64,000 nt of DNA from Ktedonospora formicarum (GTDB lineage Bacteria; Chloroflexota; Ktedonobacteria; Ktedonobacterales; Ktedonobacteraceae), in NCBI RefSeq assembly GCF_016587355.1, contig NZ_BNJF01000001.1, positions 558,001 through 622,000 of the forward strand, given 5' to 3'. A program made the translations under genes and the position numbers. The notes beneath the pieces were generated by a model. It searched no databases. It saw only the letters and a program-made list of their open reading frames with translations, and was not told where the DNA came from. The stretch's first letter is position 1. Each line of letters begins with the position of its first letter. Below are positions 36,040-44,850 of this stretch, in pieces.

Positions 36040-36203
36040 ACGACAAGCACCTTTGCGGTCCTCTCCCATAGTCGCTTGAACTTCGGCATCGGGGCGAGGT
36101 AGTACGAGCATGAGTATCGTGCGTATGGATATCCTTATCCTGATGCCCCTGAGCGGCTACGCATGCTCCGAGAAGCCCTCCAGGTGATTCTCTCGATGTG
36201 GAC
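36040..36203 (+). pseudogene. Remnant of an LLM-class oxidoreductase gene
   Basis: About 54 codons align with residues near 100-153 of the intact LLM protein encoded at 21399-22370: LSHSRLNFGIG, then an in-frame TAG where Trp is expected, then YEHEYRAYGYPYPDAPERLR and MLREALQVILSMWT. Both ends of the gene are missing. The fragment ends exactly where a 21-bp hairpin begins. It looks like a relic of a deleted paralogue. The bases on either side (35840-36039 and 36254-36477) show no other gene. Confidence 0.85.
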
Positions 36204-36253
36204 TTTAGCCTCCTCTACGAGACATTTATGGCTGTCTCGTAGAGGAGGCTAAA
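36204..36253. terminator. Perfect 21-bp hairpin after the LLM remnant
   Basis: Arms at 36204-36224 and 36233-36253 match over 21 bases with an 8-base loop. It directly abuts the LLM gene remnant. Confidence 0.85.
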
Positions 36254-36477
36254 CTTACTTGGCAATCATTTCTTCTTTCTAACATACAGCAACGATTTTG
36301 CCAACTTTTGCGCTCCCACAACCATTGAAGATGAAACAGGGAAAAAGAGACATGCTTCTGCTTGACAGTGAATCGCTCAGAGGGACACGATAGTATCTGG
36401 TTGATATCAGGTATTTCTCTCGAAAAATTATATTCAGTCACACCTCCTTCCTGTTCATAGCCAAAAGAGATGGAGAG

Positions 36478-38214
36478 ATGAACATGAGAAACTACCAGTT
36501 ACTCCCTGGCAAGCCCGGCGAGCAACGTCTAGCAACTGAAGCTACCCGCCTCACTTTACTCAATGATCCAATGCTGAATCGCGGTACAGCTTTCACTCTT
36601 GAGGAGCGCAAGACCTTTCATCTCGTTGGGCTCCTTCCATCCGCTGTAACGTCTATAGATGAGCAAGTCAAACATTGCTATGCTCAATACGAGCAGCAAC
36701 CTGATGACGAGAGCAAAAACCGCTTTCTAACTGCTTTACAAGACCGCAATGAAATCCTGTTTTACCGCCTCCTCTCCGAGCATCTCTTTGAAATGTTACC
36801 AATTGTCTATGATCCCACAATCGCCAAAGCCATCGAGCATTACAGCCACGAATATCGCCGACCACGGGGTGTCTACCTCTCCATCGATCACCCAAATGCA
36901 ATTGAAGAGGCACTACGCAATTTTGGGGCGGGACCCGAAGAGATAGACTTGATTGTAGCCACGGATGCGGAAGAAATACTCGGCATCGGCGACTGGGGCG
37001 TAGGCGGAATGGATATCTCTGTCGGAAAGCTTGCGGTCTATACGGCGGCAGCCGGAATTGATCCGGCTCGCGTTATTCCTGTCATGCTCGATGTAGGAAC
37101 CAATCGTGAAAGCCTGCTCAATGACCCGTTCTATCTCGGCAATCGGCATGCCAGGGTGCGTGGAGCACGCTATGACGCCTTTATCGCTGCCTATGTCAAG
37201 GCAGCAACAAAACTGTTCCCCAATGCCTTGCTACACTGGGAAGACTTTGGACCTGGCAATGCACGGCGCATTTTAGAGAAGTACCGCGCTCAGATCTGCA
37301 CCTTTAACGACGATGTGCAAGGTACGGGAGCGATCACACTGGCAGGGATCTTCTCAGCTATGAAGGTGTCTGGGCAAGCCTTACGTGACCAGCGAGTCGT
37401 CATTTTTGGCTCAGGCACGGCTGGAATCGGCAATGCTGATCAGATTCGCGCGGCCATGATGCAGGAAGGGTTATCACGGGACGAAGCCACACGATGCTTC
37501 TGGTGTGTCGATATTCAGGGTCTGCTCACCGACAACATGGGCAGTGAACTGCGTGATTTCCAGGTGCCTTACGCGCGCCCCGCCAGCGAAGTCGCCAAGT
37601 GGAAGCACGATATGCCCAATGGGGGTATCAGCCTGGCTGAAGTTGTACGACAGGTGCATCCAACTATTATGATTGGAACATCAACGGCTCCGGGCACCTT
37701 CACCGAAGCCATCGTCAAAGATATGGCCTCCCACGTCGAGCGCCCTATCATCTTCCCAATCTCCAATCCAACAACCCTCATGGAGGCAACGCCGCCCAAC
37801 TTGATAAACTGGACAGATGGACGTGCCCTCATCGCGACTGGTGTGCCCTGGCGTCCAATCACGTATAAGGGCATTACCTACTCGACTGGACAGGCGAACA
37901 ATGCCCTGCTCTATCCCGGATTGGGATTGGGAGCGATTGTCGCCCGAGCGCGCCAGGTGAGCGACGGCATGCTCATGGCTGCCGCTCGCGCGGTCGCGGG
38001 CCTCGTGGATATTCATCAACCAGGGGCCTCGCTCTTACCACATGTCGAGAATCTACGCGAAGTCTCAGCCACTGTCGCGGTAGAGGTCGCCAAAACCGCC
38101 GCCGCTGAAGGGCTGGCACGCGCGAAACTTCCCAATGTAATTCAGCAAGTGCAGAACATGATGTGGCAACCAGTCTATCCGCAGGTTGTAGTCAAGCAGG
38201 AGGTGCGGGTATGA
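36478..38214 (+). CDS. maeA: NAD-dependent malic enzyme
   Basis: 578 residues, the usual length of the large (SfcA/MaeA) malic enzymes. Motifs: LLPIVYDPTIAKAIEHYSHE-like malate region (here MLPIVYDPTIAKAIEHYS, about 116-133), catalytic WEDFGPGNARRIL near 256-268, CTFNDDVQGTGAITLAG near 276-292 and the NAD-binding FGSGTAGIGNADQI near 312-325. It oxidatively decarboxylates malate to pyruvate. GGAGAG immediately precedes the ATG; the third codon is also ATG. Its stop overlaps the fumarase start (ATGA), so fumarate can be turned to malate and then pyruvate by one operon. Confidence 0.95.
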   Translation: MNMRNYQLLPGKPGEQRLATEATRLTLLNDPMLNRGTAFTLEERKTFHLVGLLPSAVTSIDEQVKHCYAQYEQQPDDESKNRFLTALQDRNEILFYRLLSEHLFEMLPIVYDPTIAKAIEHYSHEYRRPRGVYLSIDHPNAIEEALRNFGAGPEEIDLIVATDAEEILGIGDWGVGGMDISVGKLAVYTAAAGIDPARVIPVMLDVGTNRESLLNDPFYLGNRHARVRGARYDAFIAAYVKAATKLFPNALLHWEDFGPGNARRILEKYRAQICTFNDDVQGTGAITLAGIFSAMKVSGQALRDQRVVIFGSGTAGIGNADQIRAAMMQEGLSRDEATRCFWCVDIQGLLTDNMGSELRDFQVPYARPASEVAKWKHDMPNGGISLAEVVRQVHPTIMIGTSTAPGTFTEAIVKDMASHVERPIIFPISNPTTLMEATPPNLINWTDGRALIATGVPWRPITYKGITYSTGQANNALLYPGLGLGAIVARARQVSDGMLMAAARAVAGLVDIHQPGASLLPHVENLREVSATVAVEVAKTAAAEGLARAKLPNVIQQVQNMMWQPVYPQVVVKQEVRV

Positions 38215-39701
38215 CATCACCTCGCAAGCAAGACACCAGGAAGAAGAGTCAGGCCGTCATCACTCAGGAACATCCCATTGGCACAGGAGCCACAGGCACA
38301 CGCCAGGAATCCGACTCCATGGGCACAATTGAGGTACCAGCGGAACACTATTGGGGAGCGCAGACTCAGCGCTCCCTAATACATTTTTCCATTGGGGACG
38401 ATCATATGCCCAAGGCCGTCTACCATGCCTATGGATATGTAAAGAAGGCTGCGGCCATCGTCAACGCCGAGGCGGGCAAACTGGCACGGGACAAAGCGGA
38501 TGTTATCAGTAGGGTGGCCGATGAAGTCATTGCAGGCAAGCTGGACAGCGAATTTCCACTTTATGTCTGGCAAACTGGCTCAGGCACCCAATCAAACATG
38601 AACGTAAACGAGGTCATCTCTAACCGGGCCATTCAACTGCTTGGAGGAACGTTGGGAAGCAAATCCCCCATCCATCCCAATGATGATGTCAACATGTCTC
38701 AGTCCTCCAATGATACCTTTCCCACGGCAATGCATATCGCCACAGTGCTAGAGATTACCAATCATCTCATACCACAGGTGGAGAAGCTCATTGAAACCAT
38801 GTGGAAGAAGGCAGTAGCCTGGGTGGATGTCGTCAAAATCGGGCGTACTCACCTGCAAGATGCGACCCCCCTCACCGTTGGGCAAGAATGGTCAGGATAT
38901 GTGACCCAACTTAAGGATGCAGTAGCACTGGTAAAACAATCCTTACACGGATTGTATCAACTTGCGGCTGGTGGAACAGCCGTGGGAACGGGCCTCAATA
39001 CATTACCAGACTTTGGGCCTGAAATCGCGGCAGAGATAGCGCGTCTGACGAAACACCCATTTGTCAGTTCCCCCAACAAGTTCGCGGCTCAAGGGTCTCT
39101 CGATGCCATGGTCAACGCGAGTGCGGCTCTGCGAGCGCTGGCAGTCACTTTGATGAAGATCGCCAATGACATTCGGTGGCTAGGGAGCGGACCACGGGCA
39201 GGAATCCATGAACTCAATCTGCCCGCCAACGAGCCTGGCTCCTCGATTATGCCAGGCAAGGTCAATCCCACCCAGGAAGAGGCGATGGTTATGGTGTGTA
39301 TCCAGGTCATCGGCAACGATACGACCGTCGCCTTTGCAGGATCACAGGGCAACTTCGAACTCAATGCCATGCGCCCGATTATCATCGAGAATGTACTACA
39401 CTCGGCGCGTATCCTGGGGGATGCTTGTGACAAGTTGCGCGAATACGGAATTGAAGGTATAACATTAGATCGCGAGCGAATCAGCCAGTACGTCAACGAA
39501 TCACTGATGCTTGTGACTGCTCTCAGCCCGGTCATTGGGTATGACAAGGCTTCGGCTATCGCACACAAAGCACTTGATGAGAAGAAAACCTTACGTGAGG
39601 CAGCCCTTGAGAGTGGTTCCATTAATGCCGAGGAATTTGATCGAATCATAGTACCAGCCAGGATGGTTGGAAATCCTCACAAGGATCTTGGTTTGAAATG
39701 A
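38211..39701 (+). CDS. fumC: Class II fumarate hydratase
   Basis: 496 residues from the ATG at 38211, which overlaps the malic enzyme stop and has AGGAGG eight bases upstream. The first ~35 residues are a basic/polar extension not usual in FumC. The class II signature GSSIMPGKVNPTQEEAMVMV lies near 344-363, with the substrate loop SQSSNDTFPTAMH near 162-174 and TGSGTQSNMN near 122-131. The enzyme is oxygen-stable and needs no iron. Operon with malic enzyme indicates a C4-acid route to pyruvate. Confidence 0.95.
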   Translation: MTSPRKQDTRKKSQAVITQEHPIGTGATGTRQESDSMGTIEVPAEHYWGAQTQRSLIHFSIGDDHMPKAVYHAYGYVKKAAAIVNAEAGKLARDKADVISRVADEVIAGKLDSEFPLYVWQTGSGTQSNMNVNEVISNRAIQLLGGTLGSKSPIHPNDDVNMSQSSNDTFPTAMHIATVLEITNHLIPQVEKLIETMWKKAVAWVDVVKIGRTHLQDATPLTVGQEWSGYVTQLKDAVALVKQSLHGLYQLAAGGTAVGTGLNTLPDFGPEIAAEIARLTKHPFVSSPNKFAAQGSLDAMVNASAALRALAVTLMKIANDIRWLGSGPRAGIHELNLPANEPGSSIMPGKVNPTQEEAMVMVCIQVIGNDTTVAFAGSQGNFELNAMRPIIIENVLHSARILGDACDKLREYGIEGITLDRERISQYVNESLMLVTALSPVIGYDKASAIAHKALDEKKTLREAALESGSINAEEFDRIIVPARMVGNPHKDLGLK

Positions 39702-39818
39702 GGTGTTAATGGAGGCCAAAATTAGTACCTAGCCCACCAACTAGCTTCTTCTTGTATCTTTCTACCTTACTCGTTCGTATCTGCTCCAGAGACTCTTTTC
39801 GAAAGCAGGTGCTCACCT

Positions 39819-40181
39819 ATGGTAGATCATCATAATCAGAATCCAGAGCGCTCCATATTGCATCTTCCTTTGCCTGATGGACGCACTCTTTCCCTGACGG
39901 CTGAGCAGGCTCTGGCCTTCCTTTCCTGGTTTCAACACTATTCAGAGACGCTTCCCCAGGCCCTCGACGCATGGCTCAACGATCCTTCCAACACCCTCGA
40001 TGTCGATATTTCTGATGAGGTGGAAGCCTCCATCCCTGATACACCCATATTTGAAGACGAAGACGAAGAGGAGATTTTACAACCTTATGTTCTTGCCCAA
40101 CGCATCGGCGATGCCTTCTTCATCGTTGATTCTGGTCTCGCTATCCCTCCCAATAATCTTGAGGAAGAGCTCGATAATTAA
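39819..40181 (+). CDS. Hypothetical acidic protein
   Basis: 120 residues. The N-terminal part (LHLPLPDGRTLSLTAEQALA, then FLSWFQHYSETL) looks folded, while residues 60-90 are strongly acidic (DVDISDEVEAS, FEDEDEEEIL). No known family was recognised. GCAGG lies upstream of the ATG with loose spacing. It stands alone between fumC and an ArsR regulator. Composition is like the flanks, so the gene is probably real, but its role is unknown. Confidence 0.62.
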   Translation: MVDHHNQNPERSILHLPLPDGRTLSLTAEQALAFLSWFQHYSETLPQALDAWLNDPSNTLDVDISDEVEASIPDTPIFEDEDEEEILQPYVLAQRIGDAFFIVDSGLAIPPNNLEEELDN

Positions 40182-40286
40182 CGCAAGCCCTTCCTCTTCA
40201 TAAGCCAACATGATCACAAAAGCGTTGCTATTGGTTTCGGGTTATATAGCTCGCACTTGCCCCGACTCTTCTCCTAATAATCAGCC

Positions 40287-40316
40287 TTGACAGGTAGGAA
40301 TTTTCCGACGTATAAT
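40287..40316 (+). promoter_or_regulatory. Consensus promoter of the arsR-SRPBCC operon
   Basis: TTGACA (40287-40292), an 18-base spacer and TATAAT (40311-40316). Confidence 0.8.
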
Positions 40317-40352
40317 AGGACTAGGCTTATGCGTAGGAAAATTCCGACGTAT
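40294..40352 (+). repeat. Paired 20-bp operator-like repeats
   Basis: GTAGGAATTTTCCGACGTAT at 40294-40313 and GTAGGAAAATTCCGACGTAT at 40333-40352 differ at two positions and lie 39 bases apart. Each centres on a GGAA..TTCC palindrome. The first covers the promoter spacer and start of the -10 box, so a bound repressor would block transcription; the ArsR protein encoded next is the likely binder. Confidence 0.75.
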
Positions 40353-40380
40353 CAGGGAAGATAAAAGAAGGGCTTACCAA

Positions 40381-40713
40381 ATGCTTGATATGATTGACCC
40401 CGTCTTTGCGGCCCTGGGCAACCCGACGCGGCGCGAACTATTGCGTTTGCTTCGAGACGAGGGAGAGAAACCTGTTCAATACCTGGCAGATCATTTCGTT
40501 ATGCAGCGCCCCACTATTTCGGAACACCTGAAGGTGCTACTTGATGCAGGTCTGGTCAGCGAACAGAGGCAGGGGCGGCACCGCTACTATCGCCTGCAAG
40601 CAGCGCCATTACAAGCAATTCATCACTGGTTGGCGCCCTACGAACGATTCTGGCAGGAGCGCATGACAAATCTGGAAGCAGTACTTGCTGAGGAGCATGA
40701 GAAAACACTATGA
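40381..40713 (+). CDS. ArsR-family transcriptional repressor
   Basis: 110 residues with a standard ArsR winged helix: VFAALGNPTRRELLRLLRDE (about 8-27), recognition helix MQRPTISEHLKVLLDAGLVS (about 41-60) and wing EQRQGRHRYYRL. The metal-binding cysteines of classical ArsR/SmtB are absent, so it is of the SdpR/AHSA1-partner type. Its stop overlaps the next start (ATGA). Two operator-like repeats in the promoter suggest autorepression. Confidence 0.93.
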   Translation: MLDMIDPVFAALGNPTRRELLRLLRDEGEKPVQYLADHFVMQRPTISEHLKVLLDAGLVSEQRQGRHRYYRLQAAPLQAIHHWLAPYERFWQERMTNLEAVLAEEHEKTL

Positions 40714-41174
40714 CTAATTCTTCTACCATTGCTATTGACCAGTTCTTTCCATACCCACCGACGCACGTCTGGCGAGCATTAACTGATTCTGCTCTTCTAG
40801 CTCGCTGGCTAATGCCCAATGATTTCCAACTGAAGGTTGGCCATCGTTTTACCTTCAAAGGCACACCTATACCCAAAGTGAATTTTAGCGGCATCATCCA
40901 ATGTGAAGTTCTCTCCTTTGAGGTCGAGCGAAATCTCAGCTACAGTTGGATCGATCACTCTGGGAAAAACGATCTACGCTCAATCGTTACCTGGCGTCTA
41001 GAGCCGCAAGAGCAGGGCACACACCTGTTCCTGGAACATAGCGGGTTCGATCTCGCGCACCCACTGCTACAACTCTCTTACCAGATCATGAGCGGAGGCT
41101 GGGGACGCCTTATACGCCAACTGGGGGAAACCCTCGCCGACGATCATGCTGTTTACACCTCGACAAGCAAATAG
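40710..41174 (+). CDS. SRPBCC (AHSA1-like) domain protein
   Basis: 154 residues. It begins with the typical AHSA1 strand and helix (FFPYPPTHVWRALTDSALLA then RWLMPNDFQLKVG), continues with a curved sheet including VTWRLEPQEQGTHLFLEHSG, and ends in a long helix. The fold binds hydrophobic ligands. ArsR-AHSA1 pairs are common and often respond to small organic molecules, but the ligand is unknown. Start overlaps the arsR stop by four bases. Confidence 0.92.
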   Translation: MTNSSTIAIDQFFPYPPTHVWRALTDSALLARWLMPNDFQLKVGHRFTFKGTPIPKVNFSGIIQCEVLSFEVERNLSYSWIDHSGKNDLRSIVTWRLEPQEQGTHLFLEHSGFDLAHPLLQLSYQIMSGGWGRLIRQLGETLADDHAVYTSTSK

Positions 41175-41178
41175 GAGC

Positions 41179-41221
41179 GATCTCTTGCGGAGGGCTATAC
41201 CAAGCCCCTCCACAAGAGATC
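41179..41221. terminator. 16-bp hairpin between converging genes
   Basis: Arms at 41179-41194 and 41206-41221 pair with one mismatch, between the SRPBCC gene (plus) and the GNAT gene (minus). Confidence 0.78.
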
Positions 41222-41266
41222 ATTAAGATTGCCAGCAAAAATATGTGGTATCCTGCTACTTAAGAA

Positions 41267-41836
41267 TCATTCGTTGATCCCCAACTCTTTATGATCCAGT
41301 TTTTTTACCATACGGATGTGCGGACGTTGGTAGAGAACTGCTTGCTGGGTGACTATATAGCCCAAACGCGTATAGAGGTCCAACGCCGCTGTATTCTCTT
41401 GCGCGACATGCAGCGCAATTTTGGAGTAGTGGTGTTGGAGAGCTTGCCGTTCGGCACTATGCAGCAAACACGCTCCAATTCCCTGGCGACCCCAATTCTG
41501 GAAGACAGCAAGAGCATCTATATACCATTCATCATCCAGTGCCTCCCGTTCGAGCCAATTTCCAATAGCGGTATTGAGGTCGACCTCAGTTCGACCTCCA
41601 AAACTCAGGATCACTCCAACCACTTCTGAGTTCTGTTCCGCCACCTGAATATGTTGATAGCTAAAACGATTGGTGTTCTGGCGGAAAAAATCCTGTAAAC
41701 GTGTTATAAAGCCGCTCTCTTGTATGTCTTGCGGTGGATAGGTGACATGGGTATGAGTATAAGCTGAGTGCAGCAGAAGCGCCGCTCTCTCAGCATCACC
41801 GGGCTGTGCCGGTCGGATCTGGATCAAATTTTGCAT
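41267..41836 (-). CDS. GNAT family N-acetyltransferase
   Basis: 189 residues. The acetyl-CoA binding loop reads NWGRQGIGACLLHSAERQAL (about 114-133) in the Q/R-x-x-G-x-G/A pattern, preceded by WYIDALAVF and followed by ALHVAQENTAALDLYTRLGY (about 142-161), the usual GNAT end. Substrate unknown. No strong ribosome site precedes the ATG. It lies 190 bases behind the alpha/beta hydrolase on the same strand and may be read through from it. Confidence 0.9.
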   Translation of the reverse strand: MQNLIQIRPAQPGDAERAALLLHSAYTHTHVTYPPQDIQESGFITRLQDFFRQNTNRFSYQHIQVAEQNSEVVGVILSFGGRTEVDLNTAIGNWLEREALDDEWYIDALAVFQNWGRQGIGACLLHSAERQALQHHYSKIALHVAQENTAALDLYTRLGYIVTQQAVLYQRPHIRMVKKLDHKELGINE

Positions 41837-42026
41837 TGTTGCTCAAGGAGATGATTACCATCGATGGATATGATGGAGGACAATTGCAGCCTGATTAGTA
41901 TACCATACAAACCAGGCTGGCACAGGTAGCAGGAATAGGCTTCTCATTAGTCTGAGTACGATTAGAGTTGTACTTGCTCCAACTCCCTCCTCCGGTTTCT
42001 TCAACCCTATCCCGCCCCTACTCATA

Positions 42027-42884
42027 TCACTCTGCCAGAAAGTTGCCCACAATGCGGTTAAATTCCTCCGGGTCCTCCCGCTGCGGCCAATGTTTACACT
42101 CCTGCATGATAGAGAGCTGTGAATGAGGAATAAGCTCATGAGCTCGCTCGGCGTAAATAAGAGGAACAGCTTGATCTTGCGCGCCATGAATCAGCAGTGT
42201 TGGCGCCAGAATTTCGTGCAATCTGGCGGTAAAGTTGCTGCGCAGACCAGACCAGCGGACCTCGCTTCTCTGCATGGAGATAAAAGCTCTGCCAGCTTTC
42301 GGTTCCTGTGCCGCCTGATAGACCTGCTCAACCAATTCATCAGAGAGATGATCTGGATTATAAATAAGGCCAGCCAGCAGCGTCCACCGCACCAGGGATC
42401 GGCTTCTACCCACCAGCCAGTAGCTGAATGCGTCAAGGAATGGGAGATGCACATAGCAATAGGAAAGGTTATGTGCTGCTAGTTTATCTTGTATCCCATA
42501 AGGGTCAACAAGCACCAACTTATCTATCCGCTGAGGCTCATCAAGCGTCAAGCCGAGCGCGATGGCGCCTCCCTGCGAAAGACCAACCAGGCTAACCTTA
42601 TCCAGGCCCAACATATCTAGCGCCTTCTTCAGTACCGCCACAAAGAATTCAATCGTATATGTGAGATCGGGCCTGGAACTCTGCCCATAACCAGGAAGAT
42701 CAAATGCGAAGACACAGTGATGAGCCGAGAGCGGCCCCATGACTTCGCCCCAGGAAAGGGCTGCCGAGTCCAGCCCTGCTCCATGCAATAGGACCACCGG
42801 GGAACCGTTCTCTCCAGCCGTAAGGCAATGAAGATGCATACCATCAATTTCGAGCCAGATTGCCTGCGAAGCTGTATTTTGCAT
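42027..42884 (-). CDS. Alpha/beta hydrolase
   Basis: 285 residues. Oxyanion region VVLLHGAGLDSAALSW (about 30-45), nucleophile elbow GLSQGG (Ser near 102), an acid in LLIHGAQDQAVPL and catalytic His in MQECKHWPQREDPEEFN near the C terminus. A standard cytoplasmic fold of the esterase, haloperoxidase and C-C hydrolase type; the substrate is unknown. GAGGAG lies nine bases before the ATG. It follows a TetR regulator by 14 bases, so the two form an operon. Confidence 0.92.
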   Translation of the reverse strand: MQNTASQAIWLEIDGMHLHCLTAGENGSPVVLLHGAGLDSAALSWGEVMGPLSAHHCVFAFDLPGYGQSSRPDLTYTIEFFVAVLKKALDMLGLDKVSLVGLSQGGAIALGLTLDEPQRIDKLVLVDPYGIQDKLAAHNLSYCYVHLPFLDAFSYWLVGRSRSLVRWTLLAGLIYNPDHLSDELVEQVYQAAQEPKAGRAFISMQRSEVRWSGLRSNFTARLHEILAPTLLIHGAQDQAVPLIYAERAHELIPHSQLSIMQECKHWPQREDPEEFNRIVGNFLAE

Positions 42885-42898
42885 CGAGAAATGCTCCT

Positions 42899-43585
42899 CT
42901 ATATGAAAGCACTCATTAATTGTTCGAGAAACATTTGTAAAGCCACCTTTCCCTGTGCCGAATCCCCCGGCTCAGACGGTGCCAGAGAACGCGCGACCAT
43001 CTCCGCCAGGGTATCCATAACCTCTTCCAGAGGGGGCGTTTCTTCAGGCGGCAGCAATTCTCCAATCGAGAAAAGCCCTACCGAGAGGAGCACAAGCACG
43101 TGATTAAGGACCGCGTCGGGAACGTCAGCGCGAATGATACCTGCTGCTTGCAAGCGCTGGACGAGGAGGCGATTGAACTGATAGGGGAGGACATGGCGGG
43201 CCGGGTCACGCCGCCGCACATACTCTCCCAGGACATGGCTTTCTTTTGTATAGAGAGCACTCATCAGGGGATGTGCTGCTAGCGCCCGGAAGCCATGCTG
43301 GTAAATACCAAACAAGGTACCTCCCTGCGAATCATCCTGGACACGTCGTAGCCAGTCATTAGCAACATCGAGGGTTTCACGCGTGAGCAAGGCTTGCAAC
43401 AACGTTTCCTTGCTCTGCCAATAGAGATAAACGGTGCTTTTGGAGACATTCGCTGCGGTAGCGATGTCTCCCATTGTGGTTTTATCGTAGCCATAGTGCA
43501 GGATCAGGCGCGTCGCTGTGGCAAGAATACGTTCGGCACGCATATCAAGGTCCTTTGGGCCTGATAGCTTTAGCTGTCCATCCAT
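42899..43585 (-). CDS. TetR/AcrR family transcriptional regulator
   Basis: 228 residues. N-terminal HTH: ILATATRLILHYGYDKTTMG then DIATAANVSKSTVYLYWQSK (about 20-59). The C-terminal ligand domain is variable, with a Pro/Glu-rich stretch LLPPEETPPLEE. It is the first gene of an operon with an alpha/beta hydrolase. An AGTACCA-N12-TGGTACT repeat starts 11 bases upstream of the start codon, the usual place for TetR autorepression. Confidence 0.93.
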   Translation of the reverse strand: MDGQLKLSGPKDLDMRAERILATATRLILHYGYDKTTMGDIATAANVSKSTVYLYWQSKETLLQALLTRETLDVANDWLRRVQDDSQGGTLFGIYQHGFRALAAHPLMSALYTKESHVLGEYVRRRDPARHVLPYQFNRLLVQRLQAAGIIRADVPDAVLNHVLVLLSVGLFSIGELLPPEETPPLEEVMDTLAEMVARSLAPSEPGDSAQGKVALQMFLEQLMSAFI

Positions 43586-43595
43586 GTCTAACTCC

Positions 43596-43621
43596 AGTAC
43601 CAGAAACGCTATATTGGTACT
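43596..43621 (-). promoter_or_regulatory. TetR-type operator AGTACCA-N12-TGGTACT
   Basis: Seven-base arms at 43596-43602 and 43615-43621, immediately upstream of the TetR gene. Confidence 0.6.
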
Positions 43622-43737
43622 AGAGTACTCTACACCTCCATATTTAGCAAGAGCCTATAGACCAGAAGTGGGATTGAAGAGGCGTGTATATGTTGAGGTG
43701 AGCAGGTCAACTGGGAGTGTTGTGAATGAGCTTCAAC

Positions 43738-43787
43738 GCCTTGATGGGAGCTCAGTCTCAAAATATATCGCGAACCCCCATCAAGGC
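43738..43787 (-). terminator. 11-bp stem-loop after the unknown gene at 43801
   Basis: GCCTTGATGGG (43738-43748) pairs with CCCATCAAGGC (43777-43787) across a 28-base loop, 14 bases beyond the stop codon of the minus-strand gene. Confidence 0.55.
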
Positions 43788-43800
43788 ATTGTCTCTTGGC

Positions 43801-44502
43801 CTAACGCTCTGCTTCATCCAGGCGCGCAGGCGAAGTGACGCCTCGCAGGCGATTCCAGAGCACGTAACCGGTGTGATCTTTGGGGACATAATCATGTCCA
43901 TCCTCCACCACCATGTTAGCCATCGCGGTAAACTCTCCCTTCTCACGGTGCATTAAGTCAATGTACTTAGCACCCTGCTCCAGGCGTTCACCCACTGGAA
44001 TGATCACAAGGTCACGCATTTCAGCCGTACTAAAATCCGGCAAGACTTGATAAAGCTCCTTTATGTCACTGGCACGCAGGCCAATGTCCTTCGGCTCAGA
44101 CATCGGACCATGATTCGCGCCCTTGAAATTGTCTGGTCTCAGATCCTCATCAAAGTCATCATGCGGTAAGGGCCTGGACTCTGGCTGCCGTCTATCAGCT
44201 TGTTCATGCAACCTGGCATGCTTGCGGCGGCTATGGGCGTTGGAGGCGCTACCACTACGATGCGCGCCATCCTGCATACGGGCCAATGAATCTTGTTTCT
44301 TGGTCGCGACCTCCGGGTGCAGGACATGTTCAGGGCGAACTTTAGTTATGGGAGGTGGTTTGGCGGGGTTTTCATGGCGTAGGGCTTCTTCTTTGTACGC
44401 TTTTTTCGTCTTAGGGGTTCCAGTCGTAATAACTGTCGTCTTTTTCGGATTGTTGTGCCCCTGGAGGCACATCGCTGGATGTTGTTGATGTCTTTTTGGC
44501 AT
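43801..44502 (-). CDS. Unknown protein with disordered basic N terminus and conserved-looking C-terminal domain
   Basis: 233 residues. Residues 1-120 are rich in Lys, Arg, His, Pro and Gln and look disordered. Residues 140-233 look folded: DIKELYQVLPDFSTAEMRDL, VIIPVGERLEQGAKYIDLMH and YVPKDHTGYVLWNRLRGV. I have a loose impression that similar C-terminal sequences occur in other soil bacteria, but I cannot name a family. No signal peptide or membrane segment. It stands alone and has a stem-loop after the stop. Function unknown. Confidence 0.7.
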   Translation of the reverse strand: MPKRHQQHPAMCLQGHNNPKKTTVITTGTPKTKKAYKEEALRHENPAKPPPITKVRPEHVLHPEVATKKQDSLARMQDGAHRSGSASNAHSRRKHARLHEQADRRQPESRPLPHDDFDEDLRPDNFKGANHGPMSEPKDIGLRASDIKELYQVLPDFSTAEMRDLVIIPVGERLEQGAKYIDLMHREKGEFTAMANMVVEDGHDYVPKDHTGYVLWNRLRGVTSPARLDEAER

Positions 44503-44765
44503 GGTGTATCACTCCAATTTCTGTGAAAGATTACATCTCACTACCTCTCTACAAATCTATTTCTACGAACGTAGACGTAACACGTTTCCACCTCACAGGA
44601 TGGTTTCTCATAGTTATCTATGCATTCGCCTGAGCGCGGATGCTCAGACGTCGCACAACACAAGCTCAGCTTGAAGTGGAACCATGTGGCGGCGAAGCTA
44701 GCCGCCGCTCAAGAGACGTTGGTGAATGCTTTTTAGAGTAAGCCAGAAGCTAAACAGTTTAAATT
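44503..44765. other. Intergenic region with GC-rich hairpins
   Basis: No gene seen. CTGAGC/GCTCAG (around 44631-44647) and GGCGGC (44688-44693) / GCCGCC (44701-44706) can form small hairpins upstream of the unknown gene at 43801. Confidence 0.35.
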
Positions 44766-44819
44766 GTGTATAGAACAAGGAAAGCGCTCGCCAGCGAACG
44801 CTTTCCTTGTTCTATACAC
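44766..44819. terminator. 26-bp hairpin after the GH81 gene
   Basis: Arms at 44766-44791 and 44794-44819 pair with a single mismatch and only two bases between. It lies 32 bases past the stop codon of the minus-strand glucanase gene. Confidence 0.87.
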
Positions 44820-44850
44820 CTTTCTGGTCGTGAGGACCAGAGCGCTACTT

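Noticed and set aside
36363..36410. TTGACA upstream of the malic enzyme gene
   Set aside because: No -10 hexamer at a permitted distance, so not called as a promoter.
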